Origin: Stratiolaelaps scimitus
Taxonomy: Eukaryota; Arthropoda; Arachnida; Mesostigmata; Laelapidae
Direction of reading: 5' to 3'
NCBI GenBank assembly: GCA_019614645.1
Contig: JABWDB010000036.1
Coordinates: 3,282,001-3,346,000 of the forward strand
DNA: 64,000 nucleotides
Positions 1 to 9,830 of this stretch are shown piece by piece. A program made the translations under genes and the position numbers. Every line of letters starts with the position of its first letter. Positions within the stretch are counted from its first letter, which is position 1. The notes under the pieces are model-generated. The model had not been told where the DNA came from, searched no databases, and was given only the letters and a program-made list of their open reading frames with translations.

Positions 1-33
1 GCGGGCAGCTGAGGAACAGCCCTCAGCCCTCAA

Positions 34-1279
34 CAGAGTAATTCAGTAATAGGGCAAAACAAATTTCTTCACCAATGATGACCAGAAATCAGGGAAATTC
101 AGGGAAGTTTTATTTGTGGCCATCTATTTGGGTTCACGCCGAGTGTCTTAGTGGGATGTGGTGGTGGCTTCGTCCCGATTGCGTAGTTTCCGATACACAT
201 GAAGGACCTACAAGATGATCTCGTCGTAATCAGAGTTCTTCCGAGCGAGATCATGAAGTTATGTTCTTGCGAACAGTGCCCACTGTTGAGAACAGCTACC
301 AGGACTTCAGCTCTACTGTAGCCATAGCAAGCAAACGAAACTCGTTGTTTTCACAGCAGCGACACTGCTGCTGTGAACACTCGCTTAGGACAGTGCTTCA
401 TCGTGCTACAAGAAGTCTCCTTTATATATAATTACAGAAACTATATTATACAAATATTTCTGTCCATTTTTTAATGTTCAACCGGTGAATTGCTGGAACA
501 GATATGGCAACGTAGTGAAGATCATGATTCCTGTTGAGGAAAATTTATTTCTTTCGCGTTTTGATGAACGAAAGAGTTCGGCAATAGAAACATTATTCTT
601 TCAAATGGGACAATATGGCGCTGAGGCATCATTAATTATTAATTTATATTTATTATTAATCTACAATTTATTTTTTCTCTAAACAAATGGTACTAAACTC
701 TTACATATTTATTAGAAAGTATTGTTAGCCCTATTCATTTTAACGTATAACCTAGTATTACTATTATTTGTGGGCCTTTTCATACAACGCGTATCCCGAT
801 CACATCGTTTTTGTATATGAAATAAATTTCAATTTCTGAGTGAAAACAGATCAAAAGCGATATTCATTCAACCCTCGCGAGTAGTTGGGTTCTCGTTACC
901 CCTGCATGAATAGTCGTCAGGTAATGTGCCTTGAGAACAACAAATCTGAAGAATATCGTAGAAGAGTTTGAGATGATGTTATACGCATTGCAACTGAATA
1001 ATGTTGTATGTCAATATCCAATCTGACAGCCGTAATGGCACAAATGATAATGTTGGTGTGACCAGTGAGTATGTTGATTAGATATCAGCGAGATGTTTAT
1101 TAGATATTCGAAGGGAGACGACCCACATCCTCCCTCCCTCCACGACGGGACAACAGAACCGACGCAAGTGCCACCATTCGAAACTCACGAGCTACAGGAG
1201 GAACTCGCACCACGTGCGTGCGTGGTATTTTTCTCTCGATATAGGGTTTAGTGCCAGGTATCGCCGCAGCCTTGAGGTC
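34..1279. other. No recognisable gene (5' stretch)
   Basis: AT-rich intergenic-looking DNA. I see no convincing coding sequence, RNA gene or terminal repeat. The first 33 bases look like a decayed copy of the short retroposon with the GCTGAGGGTCAGC-type hairpin tail described elsewhere in the window, but it is too short to be sure. Confidence 0.4.
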
Positions 1280-1379
1280 CCTCACTGAAGTCTTGGCCCC
1301 TCTCCTTCAGCTTCAGCTCCAGCTCGCCACCCTCCTAGCCGCCCTCAAACCCCGCCCCTCTTCATGAACCCAGATCCCA

Positions 1380-1520
1380 TCACCCAGCCCGAGACGCCAC
1401 AGACCCCCCCCTTGTCCCGTGCCCGCATTGCGAGGGCAGATTCATCCGGCGCGGCCTTAATAGGCACATAACGGTGCGGCACCCGGAGGTCGGTTCGGTG
1501 CCTCAGCAAAGTCTACCACC
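1380..1520 (+). pseudogene. LINE N-terminal C2H2 zinc-finger relic
   Basis: A short open stretch encodes a C2H2 finger: CPHC at 1,420-1,431 and HITVRH ending at 1,482, which is Cys-x2-Cys-x12-His-x4-His. It sits in GC-rich, proline-rich coding-like DNA unlike its AT-rich surroundings. Fingers of this type occur at the N-terminus of some non-LTR retrotransposons, such as R2-like and related elements. The later LINE pieces in this window (13.0-14.3 and 53.7-55.2 kb) have the same high GC and could be the same family, but that link is inference. The reading frame is broken soon after the finger. An ordinary zinc-finger gene fragment is the main alternative. Confidence 0.45.
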
Positions 1521-1996
1521 TCAACCGCTCGAGCTGCGGCTACAGGCGTCACAAAAGCATTGCCCCAAAGGCTACGCGTTCCCTAGTCGCCGTGGCCCTC
1601 ACAGACGTGCTCCGGGACGTTCATACCAATTAGTGACAGTATTATTGCGGTCTTGGGACTTACGTCGAGATAGAGTACATCGGCTTGTCCAAAATCAGTA
1701 GTTTTTTTATGTGTGAATTTTTATGTGTGAAATTGAATTTGTCAATAAAAAAGTTGCTCATCGTTGTAAGGGTTATGCAGGGTATCTAGATACAGCTTTG
1801 GTTGTTTCAAAAAAGTGCCAAAATCTGCTTGTGATCTGTGAGCAATGTGAATCGTCTGCCTTGACTGTTCTGTAATTATATACTAAATATATAAGCCTTT
1901 GTTAACAGAAAAGTGAACATTGTTGTCGACGGACTATTTCTGTAATTATAAACCGTGCACCCATAATTATATACCGTGCAGCCATAATTACCCCAG

Positions 1997-2180
1997 GTGA
2001 CCGAAAGGGTTTTTTGGGCTGACGGTAGATGAAAAGAAGGGATTCACTGACACTGTATCCATGCCCTGCAGGCTGCTATGCAAACAGAGGACCCGAGTTT
2101 AGCTCAAAGAGATATATGGGTTGTCCGATTGGGAGAGCCTCTGTTCTTTTACTCTAATGGATACTGTTTTCTCAAAAATG
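1997..2180 (+). pseudogene. Pseudogene exon of cysteine-rich secreted peptide family
   Basis: This stretch matches, in order, the exon at 51,557-51,769 (minus strand). It begins directly after a splice-acceptor-like CCCCAG. It contains a GFFGLTVDEKK segment, a TLYPC..AG..NRG segment reached by changing frame, and an FFYSNGYCFLKNG segment at the end. It is 184 bases against 213 in the better copy. At least one frameshift separates the segments, and the donor reads GTTACG instead of GTAAGC. It is therefore very probably a dead paralogue. The intact relative has six cysteines in this exon and symmetric phase-1 borders, typical of secreted modular peptides. Confidence 0.6.
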
Positions 2181-2221
2181 GTTACGCAAGAACCTATGAG
2201 CTGACTAGCTGAAGACTACAT

Positions 2222-2790
2222 TTGAGAGTCGAGTCTCATGAATACAGTCTTTGGTCACCAGAATTGTTTAGTGTGCAGCATTCTCGCACTGCCAGTGCTA
2301 GAACTAGGGTTCCTCGGTTGTTGCTGAAGGTGCACTCCCCGTATTTCTTGATATTCTTTCTAATAGTTTGTCTGTACTGCACCGCTTTATTCGGCCTCGT
2401 CCGACGGTTCTTGGAATTAGAGGACTTTCATAAAAGGGCAGTGGGGGCCGATGATGAAACGCTAGACCAGATCACCGACTTTCAAAAAGGCTCAGCACAT
2501 CCTTGCCGTGGAACCATTTGGGCATGCGCCAGAAGAATACAACATTGATGATCCCTGTTCGAGCTTCCGGACTGGTAGCATTAACAAAAATTGTTTTGAG
2601 TTGCACCAACGTAGTGATCGTTCTGGTTTATAAGTGTTGATTTATTTCACTGCAGCAATATCCTGTCGTCGGAATATATATAAGATCACCACCACCTCAT
2701 GAGTCTATTTTGAGCACCGACAATCATATTCAACCACTTGGTCAATAATATTTAAACAAAAATCACGAGAAACAAGTGGCTTATGGCGGC
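2222..2790. other. No recognised gene
   Basis: A 108-codon open frame (2,222-2,548, plus) is present but I recognise nothing in it, and it does not look conserved elsewhere in the window. The rest is AT-rich and featureless. Confidence 0.35.
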
Positions 2791-2807
2791 CGATCATCGC
2801 TACTTTT

Positions 2808-2856
2808 TCATCCTTCGGCTCTTCCTATCATTGCGACGCAATGACAGGAAGGATGA
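2808..2856. repeat. Imperfect palindrome
   Basis: Outer arms TCATCCTTC (2,808-2,816) and GAAGGATGA (2,848-2,856) enclose an inner stem CCTATCATTG / CAATGACAGG around CGACG, with a seven-base bulge on the left side. It could form a cruciform or RNA hairpin. Confidence 0.75.
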
Positions 2857-2925
2857 TGCAGTTACGATGATATCGGCTACGATGCGGAGAGATATATCGT
2901 AACCGACGTATTTAATGGTGAATAC

Positions 2926-2984
2926 GTAATACGGTTAGCGTATTATTATTATACGATAATACGCTTACCGGGTAACCGTATTAC
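2926..2984. repeat. Inverted repeat with 20-bp arms interrupted by 8 bases
   Basis: The left arm at 2,926-2,945 is the exact reverse complement of the right arm at 2,957-2,984, except that eight extra bases (TTACCGGG, 2,965-2,972) interrupt the right arm. The spacer is about 11 bases. It lies about 70 bases from the palindrome at 2,808. Confidence 0.8.
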
Positions 2985-3220
2985 CGACGTACTACCGATC
3001 ATTCTAAAACTCAGCACTCGCAAAAGGTGATGCATTAGCATAAAATCAAGTGCTAATTTTCTTCGAAACTTGTGACGGATTCAACACCTTTATTGAAAAA
3101 CATGCAAACACACTTTTAGTTGATCAATAGTATTTTATTGATCAATAGTATTTTGATCAGGGTCCCACACAGGCGAACATTACACATTTTTGATAACACC
3201 ATCGCTTTGTACATCTTATA

Positions 3221-3521
3221 TTAGGTTGACCCGTAAGTTCCCGCGGTTTCATGAACAATGGAAAAATGACGCGATGAATGGGGCGGTTAGACCACGTCGA
3301 AAGCCGAAGAAAAGCAGGTATCGGAAATGCACTTGTTTATTCAATGGAATCTACATCTTTCGAGCCTGATTTAGAGTTGAAATCCAGTTCACAGCGAAAA
3401 TCTAACTCCGCAGGCATGTGGAGCGGGGAAAAAAGGCTTCGAAGCCAGTCGGGTTCAAAATAAGTGGAGAGTGCCTTTGTGAACGGGGCAGCACGTTCAA
3501 ACGAACTGCGGGTCAACCTAA
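3221..3521. mobile_element. Mariner-type MITE, 301 bp, TA target duplication
   Basis: The left end TTAGGTTGACCCGTAAGTTC and the right end (3,500-3,521) are inverted copies of each other over about 20 bases, with one or two differences. A TA dinucleotide flanks both sides (3,219-3,220 and 3,522-3,523). The terminal sequence resembles mariner/Tc1 superfamily ends, which insert at TA. The interior has no transposase, so this is a non-autonomous element that would have been moved by a mariner transposase. A decayed HTH of such a transposase lies at 52.9 kb. Two open frames inside (about 60 codons each, opposite strands) are incidental. Confidence 0.75.
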
Positions 3522-3870
3522 TATACGCCAGGATCTTTAACAATAAGGCAGATCATATGTACAAGAATGTTGGCAAACTTAACTAAGCCTGTAATGTGAT
3601 GACTGAAATCATTTACTCCGTATACAGCAAAGTGTTCAGTTGTCCACGTTAAAGTTATATAAGGTAGGATCACTCTTCAACGACACATTTTTTATGTTGA
3701 CAGCAATATCTCACACCCCTTACACCATCTGGCGACTCTATCAGTAGCCTTTTGGAGGAGATCATACGAGTTGAAGGATTTTATAGGATAATACATTTTC
3801 CAAGTCATCAGCATATTTCAGGTATTTACACCAGAATGCAAATAACGATTAATCAAAGAAAGCCGTGCGG

Positions 3871-4120
3871 CTATCGAATATTGACGGTTTCCCACAGAGC
3901 AGAGTTGTGCAGCAAGTAGTTTCGCGTTTCCATCCGTAGTGGACACCTTGACTGAGTCATATTGAAGGACTGAGAGGGGCTCAGATTCTTGGAGCTCGTT
4001 GGCTTAACGATTGAAGGGTATGACGACCCTTGACATCCAACATAGATTCGAGCAGTACTCTTCGACGCCTTCGTAACTTTCATGATCTTGTGTACCAAGC
4101 TTGGGTTAGAAGATTTTTTA
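3871..4120 (-). pseudogene. LINE fragment (same segment as 50.1 kb)
   Basis: A minus-strand frame contains NLSPSQSFNMTQSRCPLRMET, which parallels the translated segment at about 50,090-50,200 on the plus strand (LPVLNLTPSKCPLRRETQ). That segment lies directly upstream of a CR1-like reverse transcriptase fragment. This is therefore a short broken copy of the same non-LTR element, in the opposite orientation. Confidence 0.5.
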
Positions 4121-4399
4121 AACGAGCGATGCGAGTCTCGGATTTTGCGTATGCGCCCACACGAGTCGAACCTGGATGTGAACTGATATGATAGCGGCGA
4201 ATTTAGTGTACATGACGTTTTGCGTTGAGGTCACGACAGTCGAGAACGAACGCAACCCAATCAATGGCATCAAGGTGAACGGCGATGCCAAACGTGTTCA
4301 ATTTGTTGTATATTTTCTTGGTGGTCAAGTAATACATATATCGGCCCCTTTGTGATCAATAACAATAGGGTAGGCCAGTATGCCTAATATTGCGCCACC

Positions 4400-5040
4400 T
4401 AAGCTTTGGCGAGTGGACCCGATGCTTTTGGTAACAGTGTGGATAACTCGATAGATTTAGTCCGCGGGACGATGGGAGCAGCCGCACGGTCCAACGCGCT
4501 GCTTGCTGATAGCGACCGCGCAGTGGAACGAAGATTCGAACATCTAATTATGATGACCAATTATGGAATGCTTCGTGACGATAGATAAATACGATGCCGG
4601 CATTTGCCTTCTTCGGGGACTACAACCCACCAAAACCTCACACAGAAGCAACAGCTAATTAAATCCTTAACTATAATAAATATTAACTTTAAAGTTAAAT
4701 TGAGATAAACGTTTACCAGCAATTAATTTGCCGAATCTCCAATTTGTTTGGAAGAGGAGCTTCAGCTAATGTCGGCGCATTCTGCGCTTTCCTGAATACG
4801 TTTTGTTTATGTCGTCAGCATAAACAAAACAATTGGCTGCTTTTTTGAGGTTACTGTTTATTCATGAACGGTTGTGTCTTCGTCAGCTTTGTTTGTGTGA
4901 GGTCACGCGAGTACCTTTTAAACTTCATCGACAACTCCCATCTACACACATCTCCCTTTTTCCACCAGTACTTTCAAATCATGTGAACAAGACTTCGCTT
5001 GTAAAAACATACTAAATGACTGAAGGATATCACCTCTCTC
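4400..5040. repeat. Repeat module shared with 29.95-30.47 kb
   Basis: From about 4,580 to 5,040 the sequence runs parallel to 29,960-30,470. Shared landmarks are a GGCATTTGCCTTCTTC block, an ACAACCCACCAAAACCTC block, ACCAGCAATTAATTT, and a GTGTCTTCGT..AGGTCACG..GAGTAC block. A 60-codon plus-strand frame at 4,406-4,588 immediately precedes it and is unrecognised. In this copy a hairpin at 4,800-4,830 replaces sequence that is not palindromic in the other copy. Confidence 0.65.
4800..4830. repeat. Perfect hairpin, 12-bp arms
   Basis: GTTTTGTTTATG (4,800-4,811) and CATAAACAAAAC (4,819-4,830) are exact reverse complements around TCGTCAG. The paralogous position near 30,230 reads GTTTTGTTTGTGTCG and continues without a right arm, so the hairpin is specific to this copy. 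Confidence 0.9.
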
Positions 5041-5069
5041 TCTCCAACACATGGTACCTTCCCTGAAGC

Positions 5070-6190
5070 TATGAGAATGTATGATAAATTGAACTTGCTT
5101 TGGTGTACGTTATCATGGGGTTGGCGTACATTTCATTTCTCTCTCTCTCTTTCTCTGCCTATCATACGGCTGCCTGCTATGCGTTGTTTGAATTTCACTT
5201 CAGCTTGTGTACTGCAGATTATCCGTGCAGTTCGTTGTAATGGTGTTGTGGCCCTAGTGAGAGTAACAAGTATTCCTCTCACTGGCGTAACAGTCATTTT
5301 CAAGGCACGGAAATCTTTAAGCGCTTTCGCAGTGTTTTTCCTGCTGTTGTACCCTGGTGAATCGGTAAGTGTAGCTGGTGGTGCTGTTGTGCTTGCACGG
5401 GTACCCTATGCTCTATTTGAGCGTCGTCGCTTAAAGCAGTTTAACGGTGTGAATCGTGTTCGCCTGCCTTTAAGGTAGCGTAGGCAGGCCCTAACACTTT
5501 GCCTTCTAGTGCGCTGGTTGGTTCCACGAACTGATTTCTCGCAGTTGGATTTTGCGCAGGTACGTTCTGTAAATGAAACACCACCAAATTAGATTGTTTC
5601 TCAGTTATGCCACTAGAGGTAGGGAAAATAGGTTTCCTATTCCTAACAAGCTCGCCTCCAGCGGTAGACATTATTCCGTAGGTGCGTGGCCTGATCATGT
5701 CAATGCAGCGGCCTACCACCCACTCGTGTGATAGGATCGACGGTCAAATCCTTACCCACTGGCCCGGCTGTATTGGGTCTGCTGTTTGTCGTCTTGAGAT
5801 GTCAGTTGCCCATCTGTGACTTCCCGTTACTAACTTACCATGACTGGCAGCATTGTGGCTAATCTACTACCGAATATTTTCATTGTGAATATTTTCCGTA
5901 TTACACTCGGCATATTCTCTTGACAACACGTTTAACTATCCTGACCGCGCCCTTGGCCTTGCCATATGACTGGTGTACGTGCCCGACCTTCCATGACCTG
6001 TAATTCTTGTGACACGTTCGCTGGGCCTGCCATGTCAGCCAAAATGAGCGCTCGCCTTCCTTATCATTTGGCTCGTTGTTGTGTTGTTCAACTTAAAATA
6101 GTCGCGTTAACTATCGACTGTCACCGCAACAACCGGATAAACGGTCCTTTAAGGTCGGGGGAACGACTACTGAATCCTCCTCTGTAAAAT
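5070..6190 (-). pseudogene. Ty3/gypsy pol remnant: integrase end (copy 1)
   Basis: The minus strand carries the integrase C-terminal region of a gypsy element, with GRCIDMIRPRTY and TAGGELVRNRKP near 5,640-5,719. The same motif recurs at 19.9 and 31.3 kb. Lower coordinates (5,070-5,440) align with the sequence downstream of integrase in the other copies, including a TC-rich microsatellite near 5,141-5,156. Higher coordinates (5,740-5,950) match the integrase part at 20.0-20.2 and 31.4-31.7 kb. Stops and frameshifts are frequent. Gag, protease and reverse transcriptase are missing from this copy; a short retroposon and an LTR-like block follow instead. Confidence 0.7.
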
Positions 6191-6193
6191 TGT

Positions 6194-6291
6194 TCTTCGA
6201 GCTGACCCTCAGCTGTTCGTTCCCCTATCTGACAGGCCTCAGCTCTTAACCTTTTAGGTATTACTATGAGGACCTGTCGGGGCCACCTTTA
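6194..6291 (-). mobile_element. Short retroposon with 3' hairpin tail (SINE-like)
   Basis: Read on the minus strand it ends in AGCTGAGGGTCAGCT followed by CGAA and a short A-rich tail. About 80 upstream bases are shared with the copies at 17.1 and 43.3 kb, including GGTGGCCCCGACAGG and ATAGTAATACCTAAAAGG. Homology stops abruptly at its 5' edge (about 6,291). Confidence 0.7.
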
Positions 6292-6309
6292 TGTATACCA
6301 ATATTTCAT

Positions 6310-6640
6310 ACCTTTGCTCCGTGATCGCGAGGTTTCACTTCGTTTTTGTCAGACTACGCCTCGTTTATGTTGCTGGCGATATTGACTACGCGAGAGCAGC
6401 CGGGCGAATGACTGCTATATCGGTTGCTGTTTATTGATGAACGGTTGTGCCTTCGTCTGCTAGTGCATGAGCTCACGCGAGTACGTTTGAAACTTCATCC
6501 ATACAAACACTTTTGCTGCACATATATATGGTAGACTTAACTGCCTCATCCAGAGTATCCAAGATCTTCTCCTGAAGTCATTCATTGCTGACTCAGTTTG
6601 AAGATCCATGATATGCTTTCGATGATCACCCACGATCAAT
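6310..6640 (-). repeat. LTR-like flank of gypsy family
   Basis: This parallels 11,930-12,300, 23,990-24,370, 27,845-28,060 and 34,320-34,880. Shared blocks are CTGGCGATAT..GACTACGCGA, GATGAACGGTTNTGCCTTCGTC, TCACGCGAGTACGTTTGAAACTTCAT, CTCCTGAAGTCATTCATT and GCTTTCGATGATCA. Its position next to minus-strand gypsy coding pieces suggests an LTR or leader, but the exact ends are not visible. Confidence 0.55.
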
Positions 6641-6859
6641 AATCACACACCCACACAAACAAATCACATACCACCGCACATTGCAGTTGGCGCTCCCCTG
6701 CAGACCACACCCTTCAACAGCGCATCCGTGCAGACGACAGGCAACACAGATGTGCCATCGCTCACCACCCTCCCAAGGCCAGTTGCCGGCGACCTGACCG
6801 GTGCCATCGACACAGCTCATCAGAACACTGCCCTGCCGCCGATTGTGGCCGCACCCCCA

Positions 6860-7560
6860 TGTTTCCACATTTATTGTTGTACCCGTTATAGGGCTATTTC
6901 TCTAGGGAGACTCAATATGCCTCTCCCAAAGAGAGAGCTTGAGCTTGTGTTAAGGGAAGCTGCTTTGGGCTGTAGAATCTTTAACACGAAGGAGTTCCTG
7001 ACGTATGAGACACACCCGCCCAAATCCTGAACCTGGAAAATATTAAGAAACTTCCCGGATACCCTATCTTCTGGAACTGGAAGATTCAACTGGGCCTCCG
7101 GCTTGAAGCCCGGATAGTGTCTCTCCGAAATGAGAAATTCAGGCGCACTATTCTGAAGTGATGAATCGTTCATTTGAATATCTCTCTTGATTGAAAATAA
7201 GGTTGAGAAACAGTTTCAACACACTTTAGCTTCGATTATCTTTAGCATCCTATCATTCATCGTTAGGCTTCTGTCGAGTCATGATGACCTGAACCAACGA
7301 AACACGTGTTTTGTTTTCTACAACTTTGTGCCTTCTAATTTGATGATGTATATTAGCAACATGCGATTGCTGCTCATTTCTTGGACCATTTTAGCAACAC
7401 GAGGTCCCTCATCCTTCAATGCGAGAGACTTTTGCATTTGCTTGACTGTTATCTCGTTATCGACAAAGTGACGCAATATCTGAAACTGAGTCAAACAATT
7501 TTCTGCGAGATTCCAGATTCAAATTGACATATTCATTTGCCCACCTTGCTCTTCGTTGTA
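6860..7560 (-). pseudogene. Conserved minus-strand coding module, unknown function (copy 1)
   Basis: One of four copies (also about 16.2-17.07, 28.1-28.95, 34.9-36.1 kb). The minus strand encodes a segment of about 60 codons containing FQILR.FVDNE..VKQMQKSL and DEGPRVAKMVQEMSSNRM. It is open in all four copies and ends at a shared stop after KLEGTKL (near 7,310). Conservation of frame and stop across diverged copies argues for past coding selection. I do not recognise the family. It adjoins the gypsy LTR-like block, so it may be a 3' gene of a retroelement. A second open stretch at 6,886-7,173 shares the ERHYPGFKPEAQLNL segment with the 28.3 kb copy. Confidence 0.45.
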
Positions 7561-7789
7561 AGAAGATGAGCCTGTCAGCCCGGCCGGGTAGCGACTGCAC
7601 CAAGGAGACTGTCGGAGCGCAAGCGACAGAAGCCGTCACGCTGTGGCTAAGTAGACTAGTATAATAGTACGAAAAGTAGGGACACTAATTGAAGACACCT
7701 AAGAATTTTAGAAGCCGCTTTAAGAAGAGCCGAATGTAAGCGGTCCGTTGATGCGCTAGTCACTGTGAATGCGGTATGGACGTTCACTA

Positions 7790-8110
7790 CACAGTTATCT
7801 TTCTTTTTGACTCCTATCAGTAGTACGCACAGTCTCTCTCTCACAGTCCTCCCTGACCGGTATCGCTTAGCGCATTCCTTCAGTTCAGATCTGTACTCGT
7901 TGCCCAGCCACGAGCATCATGGAGGATGCGTCTTCCTTGCCCGTACGGACATGACGCGTTTGGCTGACTCTCAGCTCCTTCCCTTCTCACGCACCAAGTT
8001 CCTCTTTCAGAACTCTGTCCGCTTTCCGTCTTATAAACGACTACTGTCAATAGTGTCTGTAGAAAACACTGTGCCGCTGACCACGTTAGACAGAGATACT
8101 GCCCATAAAA
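7790..8110 (+). repeat. LTR-like repeat shared with 44.9 and 40.4 kb
   Basis: The block containing GGTATCGCTTAGCGCATTCC and ACGTTTGGCTGACTCTCAGC-like sequence, CCGTCTTATAAACGACTACT and GAGATACTGCCCATAAAAGT recurs at 44,890-45,110 and in part at 40,385-40,620. It carries a TATAAA-like box (TTATAAACG), consistent with a promoter-bearing LTR. Exact ends are unclear. Confidence 0.45.
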
Positions 8111-8168
8111 GTAAATATGGTTCCACTCATATCTGAACCAAAAGTAAATATGGTTCCACTCATATCTG
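8103..8168. repeat. 33-bp tandem duplication
   Basis: Two adjacent copies of a 33-base unit beginning AAAAGTAAATATGGTTCC lie at about 8,107-8,172. Because 33 is a multiple of 3, the duplication adds 11 in-frame residues (GSDMSGTIFTF twice) to the minus-strand frame that overlaps it. Confidence 0.85.
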
Positions 8169-8367
8169 AACCTCGGACTTCATAGGTAATAGCAAAACCT
8201 AAAACAGTAAATTGAACATCCTTAAGCATTATATATGGATCATATTCCTCATCATCTATAAAATATTTAACTTTATTTAATTTACCATATTTAATAGACT
8301 TTGAAAGCAATTGCTTACCATCAATAAATTTGTTGTTCGTCCACAAAACTATGCGCATGCTGCTCAT
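8150..8367 (-). CDS. AT-rich foreign-looking ORF fragment, unrecognised
   Basis: A minus-strand frame of about 75 codons, rich in lysine, isoleucine, tyrosine and aspartate (for example NKFIDGKQLLSKSIKYGK and EEYDPYIMLKDVQF), lies inside a markedly AT-rich patch. The flanking gypsy-derived DNA is closer to balanced composition and has no counterpart of the patch at 19.4 or 30.9 kb. The patch is therefore an insertion. The residue pattern looks like a real protein from an AT-rich source such as a virus, microbe or organelle-like donor, but I cannot name it. The first visible codon is an ATG, possibly incidental. It is probably a fragment. Confidence 0.35.
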
Positions 8368-8900
8368 TTGGATTTACTTTTATTTGGACTTCAGTTTGTG
8401 TACTGCGGATTCTCCGTGCAATCCATCGTAGTGGTGTCGTTTCCCTACGCTTACATATTCCTAGTGTAACGGTCATTTTCACGGCACGGATATCTTTCCG
8501 ACTGCTTTCGCCGTGCTCGCCATAGTGTTGTACCCTGGTGAATCGTGAAGTATCCCTGGTGGTGCTGTTGTGCTTGCATTGAGACTCTGCGCTGTGCTTA
8601 ATGCTGTGAATCGTGTTATCCTGCCGCTAACGTATCGTGGGCAGGCTTTAACACCTTCTAGTGCGTTGGTATGGTCTCGAGTGAGCGCATCGTCCGTTCC
8701 ATTAATTCGCTTGTACGATGCTCCCGTCGCTCGGTTGATTCTACGAACAGACTTCTCAGTTTTGCACAGTAAGTTCTGTAAATGAAACACCAAATTCTCA
8801 TTTGTGCCACTAGGAGTTTTGTGCAACTGGAGGCGAACTCGTTAGGAACGGGAATATCCCATTCCTCCAGTCTTCCTGAGTTCGCCTCCAGTGGTAGACC

Positions 8901-8999
8901 TTATTCTGTAGGTTCGTGGCCTGATCATATCACCTTATTCTGTAGGTTCGTGGCCTGATCATATCACCTTATTCTGTAGGTTCGTGGCCTGATCATATC
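8901..8999. repeat. 34-bp unit tandemly repeated three times
   Basis: A unit beginning TTATTCTGTAGGTTCGTGGC occurs at 8,901, 8,935 and 8,969. The other gypsy copies have it once (for example 31,330). The unit is not a multiple of three and so breaks the integrase frame. Confidence 0.85.
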
Positions 9000-9170
9000 T
9001 TCCTTATTTCAGACTGATGGTACAATTTACCACGATCATTGTGGTATGGCCCCGTTGATTAACGATTCGATCTGCCTAACTTCCTGAAGTCTTCCTTGAC
9101 ATTTAGCCAAAACATGGTGTGTTTTATGTCGGCACCTGACGTCATACGCCAAATGAGATTTGCGGACTCG

Positions 9171-9503
9171 TCACTGAAATACAGCTCTTACGGTTAAGCG
9201 GTTAATGACAAAATGCATTATGCAGAACCGAGTATGGTATTCGTCTAGTACAATGAGACTGAAAACCCTGAGAACCTTGGACACACTCGACATCTCATGA
9301 GGTCTAGGCTCATTCGTTGAAGTTCTTCCGTGCGCTTGTTTAGTGGTTTCGGGAGAAATACTCTCTCGTGGTTTATGTTCCTTCTGTATGGTTACGTTAT
9401 TGATTGCATTGGTGCAATTTCTTAGTAATAGAATGTTTCGGCCAAACATTCTTTTACTGCGTATTTTTTCGATCCCGTTTACGAAGTGAGGTGTGTATGC
9501 CAC
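9171..9503 (-). pseudogene. Gypsy RNase H segment (copy A)
   Basis: The minus-strand frame contains NNVTIQKEHKPRESI, corresponding to the TDHKPLxxI-type motif near the end of gypsy RNase H, followed by a decayed stretch matching the copy at 31,944-32,147 (NVTIQTEHKPR). It has no complete catalytic set and is part of the dead copy A. Confidence 0.6.
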
Positions 9504-9579
9504 CTGTTCCCACTGGGTAGCACCACCATCTGTTCCACAATCGCTTGCATCTGTCGGGATTGATCATTTGTTCGTTTTG

Positions 9580-9690
9580 ATCGAAGCTAACGTGGGAGAA
9601 ACAGGCTCCCCGCTGAGGGTCGGCTGGGAAACAGCTGAGGGTCAGCTGACCCCCACCCAGCATTTTTGTTCCAGCTGACCCTCAGCCCTC
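9580..9690. repeat. Rearranged short-retroposon tails
   Basis: Several copies of the CAGCTGAGGGTCAGCT tail hairpin occur here in both orientations within about 100 bases (CGCTGAGGGTCGGC, ACAGCTGAGGGTCAGCTGAC, CCAGCTGACCCTCAGCC). This suggests nested or inverted insertion of the short retroposon. Confidence 0.55.
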
Positions 9691-9830
9691 GTACGTAGCA
9701 ATGGCTGCGGATGATGCTATAGCTGTAGGATGGGGGAACCCCGGTTACTGAAAAAATACCATTGGGGACCCCCCTCCCCCCCCTTCCCCCAGCAGCGGAA
9801 ATTGTACTGAGTCGAATACTGAGTCGATAG

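Noticed and set aside
1100..1285. 61-codon minus-strand ORF with arginine-rich sequence
   Set aside because: No motif, overlaps featureless DNA, length within chance for this composition.
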